Shown here: positions 54,700 through 64,000 of the stretch, piece after piece
Layout of the letters: each line of letters begins with the position of its first letter
How positions within the stretch are numbered: the first letter of the stretch is position 1
Source: Perkinsus marinus ATCC 50983
Taxonomy: Eukaryota; Perkinsozoa; Perkinsida; Perkinsidae
NCBI RefSeq assembly: GCF_000006405.1
Contig: NW_003210480.1
Coordinates: 144,464-208,463, forward strand
Reading direction: 5' to 3'
Length of the DNA: 64,000 nt
Translations under genes and position numbers: made by a program
The notes under the pieces: generated by a model
Databases searched by the model: none
Seen by the model: the letters and a program-made list of their open reading frames with translations, nothing else
What the model was told of the DNA's origin: nothing

Positions 54700-55715
54700 C
54701 GTTATCCTACCGTAATCGACTCCTTATTGATTGGCGCCTGTCCGCATGGACGAGTGTGGGATGCCCTAAACTTTCCTGGGCACGCTGGGGTGATATCGAT
54801 CACGCGATCGATTTCGCCGCGCATCGTCCAATCGGCATTTCTGACCTTTACATTGTCGAGGACACTCCAAATTTGTTCGTATAAGTAGTCGTGGTGGTCA
54901 AGGGTCAGCTGGGCTACAGACATACGCCTATTACTATGATAGCTGTCATGGTTTATTCTCTTGGAGACTACGTCTTCAAGTTGTGAGGAACTAGCAGGAT
55001 TTCCTCTTAACAACTATGATGGTGCAGTGTAGGACCCGACCCATACTAGGAGCGGCTATGTGTCGACTCCCCACTTCAAGGGCTTCTCTGAGGGTCTTGT
55101 GTTCTTCACGCGCGCAATATCGTGACGCCGGTTGTGACACGTGCACGATCAGCCCCGTTCATTGCACCCTTTTCCATGAGGCATTATTTGCTAAGTCTTT
55201 TTGGCGTCGTTACGGGTTATGACCCTACATTTCTCTGTGTAGCCTCTCATATCCCATCTTCTGATGCCTAACTCACACAACCTATTTGAGACCCCATCTT
55301 CAAGGGGCGGAGGGGTTGAGTTGCCACCAGTTATTCCGGGGTTTGAGCCGGCAGACGCTACAATGGCAATAGTCGCATGTCTATAGATAGTCACTGAATC
55401 AGCTCATTACGTATAGTTATAGATAGTAGTACTATTTACGCCGGAGAATTCCGTCACGCGCCACAAAACAAAGCATAATAGTATGGATCTAGTTCTCCAA
55501 CTACTCTGAGTATTGTGATAATACTCAGAGTAGTTGGAGAACTCGATCTTGTGTTGAGCTTGTTTCCATCAAGTACATTCTAAGGAGGTGTTCTATCTAC
55601 CTTGGTAACGACGTTAACTGTTTAGTGACCAACCCTTTCAACAGTAGCTTTCGACTTAGGCGGAATTTATACTGAAACATCCACACTGTATTAGAGGCAG
55701 TGAACTCAAGAACAC
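54700..55715 (+). repeat. dispersed block, copy 2
   Basis: Longer copy of the 48232-48690 block. The terminal segments match; the middle, with the 55492-55542 hairpin, is specific to this copy. Confidence 0.85.
55492..55542. repeat. perfect 23-bp hairpin, 5-nt loop
   Basis: GTTCTCCAACTACTCTGAGT and three further bases are exactly inverted at 55520-55542. The right arm is the sequence adjoining the conserved CTCGATCTTGTG of the dispersed block, so the left arm looks like a fold-back copy. Confidence 0.85.
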
Positions 55716-55894
55716 GTAGATCTTTTCAACGCCTGTTTGGGAAATGGTAACTTCTATTTGAAGGCGTGGACGGATTAGAATTGAAGAAAAAAAACTCAGT
55801 CAAGTGGTGGTCTCCTTGGCTGAGTACGTCGACCTTATAAGCAAGCCAACTTGCCATCAGCTGTTGGTTTGTCGCCTGGCCGAAAACGGCCGAG

Positions 55895-55924
<30 letters not shown>
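55895..55924. repeat. GA dinucleotide microsatellite
   Basis: About 14 GA units. Confidence 0.95.
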
Positions 55925-55925
<1 letters not shown>

Positions 55926-56028
55926 ACTTCAATTTCCTTCAACACATCTCGATCGATCGCATGAGTCAGTCAGGTGGTGGTAGTCTTTGTCTTTAGCAGG
56001 TACCCCGCCTACCTTCCGTGGTAACATG

Positions 56029-56212
56029 CAGTACAGGAATATATGTTTGGTTTCCTCAACTGAGCTCATAGGTTTGCTCACTATTTTATGAAAAATCACA
56101 CGATTTTGGGTATAAGTATACAAAAATCAAGGATAATTTCGCAAACTTTCCTCGAAGTTCCCATATTCCTAGCAACTCATGCAGTTGACCATGTGCATAT
56201 AATCCCACACTG
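56029..56212 (-). mobile_element. MITE-1 copy, reversed, 8-bp target duplication
   Basis: Ends CAGTACAGGAATATATG and ATAATCCCACACTG. Flanks GTAACATG (56021-56028) and GTAACACG (56213-56220) differ at one position. Confidence 0.88.
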
Positions 56213-56742
56213 GTAACACGTATACTAGAAATCAGGTTATGACACCTTGCATACGCAACTACATCCCTATATGTACTACAATCAGTCTCGTCAGAGTAGT
56301 GCTGCACAAGAAGTAGTAGTATATAATATAGATAATAATGGTGTAACAGGCGACTGTAGTTGTCTGGTTCTATTAAGGCTGATAGAGGGACACAGTGTGT
56401 GTTGGTACTACGGACAGTGATGGATGAAAAGCTTCCTGAAGAACACCAAGATAAACTTGGGTATCATCATTATCATCATTCCCTGATCGATTGGCATTGA
56501 GTTGCCCTACTTTGACAGTGGTGTGGTTCTGACACCTTATCCGGATGGCCACTCTGTATCAACTATTGTATTGTAAGGAAGAGTGGTATGGGTGACACTA
56601 GGGATCTCTGTGTAGGTTGTATTGATGTGAAAATCATAAGTAAAGTCATACTTTTGCTATCTCGCATCCTTCAGTGATTTATCTACGTGTATAGTATGTT
56701 ATTGGCAGGAAGTTTTTCTGAATCTTCTAGTATGAACCAAAC

Positions 56743-56860
56743 CGTTATGCGAAGTAGTGTCATCAACACCTTTAATTTTTGGGAGTTTGTCGAAAGTCAA
56801 CTTTGAGTAATATTAACATGATAGCAATGTGAATCGATTGACACCAACGTTTCAGAAGCG
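56743..56860 (+). repeat. dispersed repeat shared with 6482-6595
   Basis: GAACCAAACCGTTATGCG, AACTTTGAGTAATATTAAC and GAATCGATTGACA match the intron copy, with small indels. Confidence 0.7.
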
Positions 56861-57067
56861 TTCCGTAGTCTATAGTCGTATTAGTCTCAAATTAAAAAAA
56901 GCCATATTGGAAATCTAGATATGCATAACTGTTTGGTACGCACTGTGTATAAGAATCTCCCTAGAGAGTTGAGTGGAATTCCAACACTTGGGTTATCGCC
57001 AGCATATTCCGGCTGGCCAGCAAAGAGCTGTTCATCAGTCCGGGGCGAGAAGCCTCCCGTATGGGTA

Positions 57068-57222
57068 GTGTTGGAGGATCGCTTCCCTCAGTTGAGCTCA
57101 GGAGTTTCATCACTAATCATGGAAGTTGGTACACGCCCTGATGTAGAAGTGTACAGTAGCCAATTAAATTCTCCAAAATTCCCTCAGAGTTTTCATGTTG
57201 TCACCAACACATGCATGGGGAG
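57068..57222 (-). mobile_element. MITE-1 copy, reversed
   Basis: GTGTTGGAGGATCGC and CAGTTGAGCTCAGGAG at the left, GTCACCAACACATGCATG at the right, inside the insert of copy B. Confidence 0.75.
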
Positions 57223-57753
57223 TGAAAAGAAAGCCTCTCGATGGTGTCTGGAGACTAGCATGAGAGGCGCGTCTGCTACTACACTTAGTTTGAGAGTGCT
57301 ACGTGTGCCGAGACAGTTATGGTAGTTTAATTGGAGATGATCTTGAAGAATTTGGGGATGAGCAGGGATGATAGGGAATCAGAGTGCAGTAATAACTAAA
57401 CGAGCGGTATGACTCAGCCCGTGCACGCAAGTACAAAGTTTGTCGATATCCGCACGGGAAAATCAATTCAGCTCTAATACTATGTTTGGGAGCCTAGCTG
57501 TGATGATCACGGCAGTTGGCTCCTATAGAAATGCTTCTGTTTAAGCCAGCGTGAGAGTCGGGGTAGGTCTTCCGGCAGCGATAGAGGAGATCGAAGATGT
57601 GGCGCAGCGAGCGGTATGTAAGAAGAGGAGATTGTAGATATAGATATCTCATGCAAGGTTAGCCCGCATTGTAATGTTTTCCTGATGCTTGCTCTGTTAG
57701 TTGAACCACGAAGAAGTCCAGTAAGTGATCCAGATCGTGAGCTTAGGTAAAAG

Positions 57754-57825
57754 TTCCGCCGCCGGGAATTGAACCCGGGTCTCCTGCGTGACAGGCAGGA
57801 ATACTCACCACTATACTACAGCGGA
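57754..57825 (-). tRNA. tRNA-Asp (GTC)
   Basis: Cloverleaf with acceptor TCCGCTG/CGGCGGA plus discriminator A, anticodon stem CCTGC/GCAGG around CTGTCAC, and T-arm CCGGG TTCAATT CCCGG. D-loop TATAGTGGTGAGT. No intron. Confidence 0.96.
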
Positions 57826-58562
57826 CATGTTGTTAATATCGATTGTTTACATTCGTGTAGTCGGGCTTCCCGGAGCTGAAAGTCAGCCGCCATCCGGCCT
57901 ACGCCTCAAGTATATCGGCGGCTGTTTAAGCGGCGCGGAACCCGAACCCATTCCTATCGTACACTGGGTGAGTTTCAAGTCGTCTTCCCAATCGATGATT
58001 ATATAGCGAATATGACTACTACTCTAATGTTAAGTAATCGAAATATGTTACTTTCCTAATGGTGTAACTCCCTGATTCGGCCACTCCAGCATGTCAGTAC
58101 TACTACCCACCATGTGTTACCGCGGGGCCTGTTCGCTTTTCAACGAAGCTTGTAATCAACAACTACTGACTCACTCTTGCAGCAGTGTGTTATTATCGAG
58201 ATAATTGTGACTGCTGAAGTACCACAATCTTCACACAGACATGCGCAGGTCTATTCGCCGATCACTCGAGTTTGAGAGTGGTCGTAGGTTGCTGGTTTTT
58301 CTTGCGTCTTTCTGAATCATTCAGGTGAGATAGAAGGCCACGATTTGTGTGATTTCGGTTGTGTCCACTTATTGATACTGTGCAATTACCGTTCAGTTCG
58401 AAGCATGCTATTTTCTACCACATGATGATTCTCTGGTCTTTGGTTCTAGTTTTCACAGTCGATATTGTGACTCACTGCCGATACCACATTTCGTTGAACT
58501 CCTGCATCTAGAAAGTCGTGAATTCCATTAGATGTTCCCATATGGTCTGGTGTCTTGCAAAT

Positions 58563-58601
58563 GTACTCTAAAATGGTATAGGCTATACCATTTTAGAGTA
58601 C
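58563..58601. repeat. perfect 18-bp hairpin, 3-nt loop
   Basis: GTACTCTAAAATGGTATA and its exact inverse around GGC. Confidence 0.85.
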
Positions 58602-58862
58602 ACTTTCAAGACGTGTTGTTTGTATTCGCTTCGTCACGGGTTACCATAGATCATTTCCATTGTGTTATTATGACGACCCATTTCGGCTCGTATAAGCTTT
58701 TCCCTCGGCTGAATGTTCTACGGCATCTAAAGTCGATGCATGTGGCGTAAGTTGGAGTTTGCACTGCACGCGTGCACAATGTTGGTAGTGAGTCGCAAAT
58801 TGCGACTCGCAATACTTGATGAATTGTATATACATAGACTGTTTTAAACAATCTCTGAAGAA

Positions 58863-59022
58863 GGAGTGTGGAGGGGAATACGAGTTGGTGTCAAAATGAA
58901 AATCCTAAGGAAATTCTTAGTGGTTTCTGTACACTTCTGCCCGACTTTATATGTAAACTTCTATAATTAGCGAGTGACCGCCTCAACTGAGGGAAGTGAA
59001 AATATATTCCTCCAAGTCTGAG
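58863..59022 (+). mobile_element. MITE-1 copy, shortened
   Basis: GTGTGGAGGGGAATACGAG at the left, AAAATATATTCCTCCAAG at the right. The CAACTACATG block is deleted. Confidence 0.75.
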
Positions 59023-59204
59023 GGAACAAGACTGTGGGATAGACCAGACTCTACTGTGTGGTCGAGTTCACTATTATGAATCTCCGTCAGATACCATCCT
59101 GGACGACAGCACGTTGAGGTGGCCAAGAGGTTAGTGATGAGCATAACCAGCGAACCGGTACAGAAAAAATTCCCGGAATTCACCGTAAGTTGAAATCTTG
59201 TCAC

Positions 59205-59345
59205 CAGTGTGGGTAAATCAACTACATGCGTTGGTGACATCATGAAATTTCAGGAGTTTTTTTGTAGGTTTTTGCACACTTTTACCCGAATTCGTGTGTA
59301 AAATGCTATAATTACTGAGAAAACTCAAACATATATCCCGACACA
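59205..59345 (+). mobile_element. MITE-1 copy, shortened
   Basis: CAGTGTGGGTAAATCAAC at the left lacks the TATGCACATGG block; the right end is ATATCCCGACACAC. Confidence 0.75.
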
Positions 59346-60650
59346 CATCTATCTTTCGGCATTTTGATTTCACACCTGAGGGGAATGCACAGTAGAGCAT
59401 CGATGTGTTCTCACATCTGAACGTCGATTGCGGAGACACAAATGGACGTATGTTTGTGTCTTTGGAGAGTTTATCAATTAGTCATGAAAGTGTGGTATCA
59501 AGCTGAATAATTTTTGCTAGTAATCAATCTAGTCCGAATTTTTCTTCCGCAGTCTAGTAAAAACCTAATGCGTACTCGTCTACTTGGCGAACTACTACCG
59601 ATCGAATTTCCGACACGACTTATTCATTCGGTGTTTGCTATGGCGACTGAGCTACACTACGGAAACGCTTATCTTCTTGTCAACTAGGCAACGTGGGAGC
59701 TTCTAGCCTATGACGGTCCGGCTACTATTGACGTTGAGTTCCTCAATGGAGACAAGCGGCGGTACATTGCGGACCACTTCTCTGATGGTGAAATGAATAG
59801 TATTGTAGAGAGCTGGAAACTGCAAGGTGAGCACCCTCGAGAAAGTCTTCGCAGTGGTTAGAATATGAACTGCGTGAAATACTGCTCGTTGTCTACCAAG
59901 CGGTTGTAACTGATCGGAAGAACATTCCTCAGGGATCATGGGTATTGGTTTCGAACTGTTCTTCGCTTTTCAGCAAATCTCGAGTACAGTCCAAATCATA
60001 CGCTCGCACAGAGCGGTGGAGAGGAGGAGAAGTCATGAGCGTTCGCGGTGGCACATGAGAAAGCGAAGAGGTTTCCGTCAGTTGCGAATTTGATTTTGCG
60101 TTGTTTTGATCTTGAGTTGTGGTAGTGTTGTGTACTGAGCGAACTCGAGACCACCAAAGAGCTAGATACTAGCATCAGTTACATAATGTGTCGGCCAAAC
60201 TAGGAGGTACGGAGATGGCAATTATAGTAAGGTAGATGACGCCTTCCAGATGTGATAGATCCAGCTGTAACTAAGGCATACCGTTTCGGGTGAAACCTCT
60301 CTGCAACCAGCTGACATCACATCAAGGATGCATGCAAAAGATGTGCAATCATATCCAGGCCGCCCTGCCCAATCTTTTCCATACCAAGTTTCGGCGAGGG
60401 AATTCCTCTACACAAGACGGCGGGTCCCTCGATTGCATTTATATGTTGTTGCTCTTCCCGAGCAACGGTGAGACGGTATGTTCGGTATGTTGTTGCTCTG
60501 CTGTGGATGACATTCATATTTTTGCACGTCGTGTATACACGGTGTATAATACATCGGCGACTGTTGAGTTCGCACCTGCAAAGGCAGTGTCAAGTAGGTG
60601 GAAGTGAATGAGAGCCGCACACCTAAGAATGGAAGAGTAAGTATATATCA

Positions 60651-60722
60651 GCTCCGATAGCTCAGTCGGTAGAGCGCGTGCCTTTTAAGCCCGTGGCCGC
60701 GGGTTCGAGCCCCGCTCGGAGT
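60651..60722 (+). tRNA. tRNA-Lys (TTT), copy 3
   Basis: Acceptor GCTCCGA/TCGGAGT differs from copies 1 and 2. The D-arm and T-arm are the same type. The anticodon stem CGTGC/GCCCG has one T-C mismatch around CTTTTAA. Two nucleotides later begins a perfect hairpin followed by TTTT. Confidence 0.92.
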
Positions 60723-60723
60723 G

Positions 60724-60750
60724 AATATCATCTACCTCGTAGATGATATT
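60724..60750 (+). repeat. 12-bp hairpin directly after tRNA-Lys
   Basis: AATATCATCTAC and its inverse around CTC, starting 2 nt after the tRNA. The T-run at 60749-60752 could terminate Pol III after the hairpin, leaving it in the tRNA trailer. Confidence 0.8.
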
Positions 60751-60752
60751 TT

Positions 60753-61295
60753 GTCGAAGGATGCTGGGGCATTCGTGTTAGCTTCTAAGTACCTCAAACT
60801 ATCTAAAACAGTTGACAATGCTTGACTGTTTTAAATTGTATCAGTGCAAGTCTAATGTGTAGTGCAATGCTGCATTCAATGCAATGCGATTCAACCCATA
60901 GCTCTATGGGGCGCCTCAGTAGACAGCACATAGTCTTTAAGACTGGACAACCTACTCTCAGAAGTGTCCTTCGATACCGAGTTGTTGATTGAGATCTTTT
61001 TTCAATTCCGATGAACACATGAGCTGCTGAACTCATACTTCATTTTTCCTCGTCTCCAGTTCAAGAATCCACTTATCGAACGAGACTGGCTGACAAGCTG
61101 TACATCTTTCTCTTTACTCCAGAACACAACATCGCTGCCGAGAATGAAACATATATGATATGAGAATTATCAAGGTCACAATGTGCATATGAAAATCGGA
61201 TAAGATTATGGTACTGAAATTATACTGCTATCAGTCAACTTTAAACGTTCATGGGGACGCCCAGGTTCGATCCCTGCACCCGCCAACGAAAAAGC
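60753..61295. other. intergenic
   Basis: No gene recognised. A B-box-like GGTTCGATCCC at 61264 has no matching A-box. Confidence 0.35.
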
Positions 61296-61563
61296 TCAGA
61301 ACCTTGCGATGCGCTGGGGAATCGTTTCAACGTTACTCGGGCTGTACCCCGATTGAACCGAGCTGAGCCGCCTCCTAGTCATACCAACGGCCCCGATTTC
61401 GTCTGTGTTCAAGGAAGACACATCAGCACTTCTACAGGAGGGTTCATAGGCGTTCCACGCTTCTCCATCACATGATGAGGCAGACGAGTGGTATGACGAA
61501 TCTGAACTCTCTTCCTCAACGTCGGACACCATCCCATGTGACAGCTGCATCGTTCCTCCATAC

Positions 61564-63954
61564 TCATCTAACAGAATCCACAGCTCGAAATCGATTACCA
61601 GGGCGCGCGCTACTTCTATAATCTCTCTTCCTGCTCGCCCTTCGCTCCTTATTGATATAGTATGTGGTCATCAGTCCCTTGCCCTTCACCTCCATAACTC
61701 CTCTACAGGTGAGGTCGAAACTGTGTCGGACCAAGTTGGCTGTGTCCTCCGAGCAATGAACTCGCATCTCTGTGCCATGGGACTCCATTCTGAAGAATAA
61801 AAAAAGACAATTTGACATTTACGATCATGTTCCGGCACGTATGGGAAAATATGCACATGGTCAACTACATATGTTGGTGAGAGTATGGAAATTCTGATGA
61901 AGTTCTTATCAGTTTCTGTACACTTCTACCGTAATTTGTGTATAAACTCTTGTAATTAATGAGGAAACTCGTGAGCTCAGCTGAGGAAAGCAAACATATA
62001 TTCCAACGCTGTGTTCCGTATGGTTGGAAGAATAGATGTGCTTATAGTCGTCAAGAGTAACAGTGTGTTCCCCCATCAATTTCTCACGACTACTATCGAT
62101 GCCTCACAAAAAAAACTACCATCTAGACCAACTGGTAAACATGTCTGCCTGTGCATCCAAAGATACCCGGTTCGAGCCAACCATCCTCCCCCCCAATTCT
62201 ACCTAGACGCCGTATTAACGCAGTCTCCCCAAACATCGTAAATGAATTTCTTCCGGCCTATGACCCCAGCCACACAGTGACCAGAGTGAATACCAACACG
62301 TATTCGTAGAGGATGTCCGAGCTGATCGACCAGATTGCCGTCCTCAATCTTGGAAGGATCCTGCAGGGCCTGATGGAACACACAAAACTCCTCGATCAAT
62401 TGCCATTCCACTTCAACTAGTTAATGGTTAACAACCATATTCACTAATTCTATGGCACGCGACATATCACACTAGTACAATAAAACTTTTCTCACACAGC
62501 ATGAGACCACATCAGAGGAAGCCTCCGCTCAGCTATCCGCAATCAGTTCTAATAATAACAACACTTCATCGGAACACGCTCCATTGATAAATACACACCA
62601 CCGGATCGACCCCTGCTCCTGGTCGTTCCCAACTAACCAAGTCAATCACCATATCAATGTTATAAATGTAGATATAAAAATAGGAAACATATATGATCAG
62701 ATGCGCCCCCATAAAAACCGGTATAGGAAAATATGCATATGGTCTACTACATGTGTAGGTAAAATCTGCGGAAATTCTGAGGAAAATTGGGGAAATTCTC
62801 ATTGGTTTCTGTACATCTACACCCAAATTCATACGTAAATTAGTCTGAAATTAGTAAGGAAATCCCCAGACTGTGCTGAGGAGAGCAAACAGATTTTCCA
62901 ATAGATCCGGTTTAGCGAAACATGCAAATGGTCCACCACATGTGTTGGTGACACTATGAAAACTCTGAGGAAATTCTGGAGAATCCATGCTAGTTTCTGT
63001 ACACTTCTCGTATAGTCTCCCAGTTCATATACAAACTCCTATGTTAAGCGACGAAAGCACTGAGCTCAGCTGAGGAAAGCGAACATTTCCTTGCAGCACT
63101 GAGTAGATCTATGTATATATAAAAATATTATTAATATCATATAAATGACAGTATCATTGGTTAAAGCTATACTAATATCACTAACTCTGACATAGTACAG
63201 ACGGTTACAATTAATTAATACCACATTTCCTACACATCCTGACAGATCGACCCCCTATACTCACCTCGATCATCATGAGCCCCATCCTCGCTGTAGCATG
63301 CGCGTGCATCGGGTTGTATCTCGGCAACCCTGCCGCCGCCATATACGCGTCACCAATAGTCTTAATTTTCTCCAACCCGCATTCCTCAGCAATATCATCA
63401 AACATTGTAAACAACTCGTTCAGCAACTGTACCAGTTCTTCCGGCTCGATATCAGAACCAATCTTTGTGAATCCCACAACGTCAGAGAACAGAATCGAGA
63501 CGTGCTCATAGGCCTCAGCAAAGCCCATAGCCATTTGGTGCGTTAGTGAAGTGTCTTCCTCAGTAGCCTCCCCACCAGATTGCTTCACTTGATCATCTTG
63601 AATCTCTTTAAGCTGTTGAATTATCGATACCGGTAAAACGTTCATCAATAATCGTTCCGAACGGTCCGACTCAGTCGCGAGCGTCAGCGACAGAACATAG
63701 TCCCTCCTCGCCAGCAGTTCAAACATGTACCGTATCGTCGCCAATATTGCCGTAGGAGCTACTATAAATGCTACACTCCTAATAGGCTCCCTTAATAAGG
63801 AAGACAACTCGAACGGATATGTGCCCACGGCGATCCACCGTACCGAGAAGAGAAATGCCAAGAGGTAGACGCTTAGATAGAGCATGTGAATGAACCTGAA
63901 CCCCAAAAGTAAAATCATTTCTGAATTTTCCCGTTTTTCGACTTGAAATTTCAT
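61564..63954 (-). CDS. class III nucleotide cyclase (adenylate-cyclase-type), 5' part possibly outside window
   Basis: Makes a cyclic nucleotide from NTP. Three exons were identified: 63954-63265, about 62413-62213 and 61789-61564. The first has two membrane helices (about residues 20-38 and 58-76) and the start of the catalytic domain with both metal-binding Asp (D158 in LFSDVVGF, D202 in [10 protein letters not shown]). K198 at the base-selecting position favours ATP. The second carries [15 protein letters not shown] and [13 protein letters not shown]; the third starts [17 protein letters not shown]. Exon 2 to 3 is in phase; exon 1 to 2 needs a 1-nt adjustment that I could not resolve. A Ser/Asp/Glu-rich frame (61550-61296) may be a further C-terminal exon. 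Upstream helices may lie past 64000. Confidence 0.85.
61836..62011 (+). mobile_element. MITE-1 copy with 8-bp target duplication, in a cyclase intron
   Basis: CACGTATGGGAAAATATGC to ATATTCCAACGCTG. Flanks TGTTCCGG (61828-61835) and TGTTCCGT (62012-62019) differ at one base. It lies antisense in the intron between the last two cyclase exons. Confidence 0.9.
62720..62902 (+). mobile_element. MITE-1 copy in a cyclase intron
   Basis: CGGTATAGGAAAATATGC at the left; AACAGATTTTCCAATAG at the right. Confidence 0.8.
62912..63102 (+). mobile_element. MITE-1 copy, tandem with the previous
   Basis: Only 9 nt downstream of the previous copy in the same orientation. Left GAAACATGCAAATGGTCC, right TTTCCTTGCAGCACTG. 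Confidence 0.8.
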
Positions 63955-64000
63955 CTCCCATGTAGTAGGTAGTTCTACATGCAGTTTTGGAGGGATATAT

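Larger units (their letters stand above)
56345..58133 (+). repeat. segmental duplication, copy B
   Basis: Partner of 49805-51372. Holds an extra insert at about 56735-57330 that contains the 6.5-kb-type dispersed repeat and a reversed MITE-1. The tRNA-Asp is intact here. Confidence 0.9.
58134..60650. other. intergenic with MITE-1 copies and a hairpin
   Basis: No gene recognised. Several frames of 60-105 codons lack domains. Listed repeats: 58563-58601, 58863-59022, 59205-59345. Confidence 0.35.

Overview
The window is nuclear DNA from a unicellular eukaryote. Every gene resolved exon by exon has several short GT-AG introns, the ribosomal protein is the eukaryotic type uL24/RPL26, GAR1 and NAP-type histone chaperone genes are present, and the tRNAs are eukaryotic. 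The gene style, the dense short introns, and the mix of repeats and single-copy genes would fit an alveolate protist such as Perkinsus. That assignment is an inference; no single sequence here proves it. Three runs of exactly 100 N (10184-10283, 36234-36333, 52873-52972) are assembly gap placeholders.

Layout. 1-9300: a one-exon membrane protein gene, then a coiled-coil gene whose long introns are filled with two families of miniature transposons. 9300-12150: a tandem cluster of Ser/Thr-rich, mucin-like, probably surface-anchored proteins, some intact and some broken. 12650-17280: three + strand spliced membrane-protein genes; the last is a ceramide synthase (LAG1/TLC family). 18450-26250: a Gln-rich coiled-coil protein, a tandemly duplicated tRNA-Lys region, and several minus-strand small membrane or charged protein genes. 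27200-29800: a decayed reverse transcriptase, several miniature elements, hairpins and a 22-bp tandem array. 30860-36370 (minus): an F-box/JmjC oxygenase gene and a NAP-family gene. 37950-39110: GAR1. 42700-48100: two tandem ribose-5-phosphate isomerase B genes, a short-chain dehydrogenase and RPL26. 48200-60700: repeat-rich DNA with two pairs of segmental duplications, an aspartic-protease-like gene, tRNA-Asp and a third tRNA-Lys. 61300-64000: a class III nucleotide cyclase gene on the minus strand.

The genes do not form an operon-like pathway. The strongest themes are structural. (1) A CAGTG-ended, about 185-bp element with 8-bp target duplications (hAT-like MITE), in about 24 copies, many inside introns. 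(2) A second, about 130-bp TIR element, often nested in or next to the first. (3) Many near-perfect hairpins with tiny loops. (4) Tandem gene duplications (RpiB, mucin-like genes, tRNA-Lys) that keep exon structure or decay. Splice assignments below were made by eye from GT/AG sites and reading-frame phase and were not checked against transcripts.
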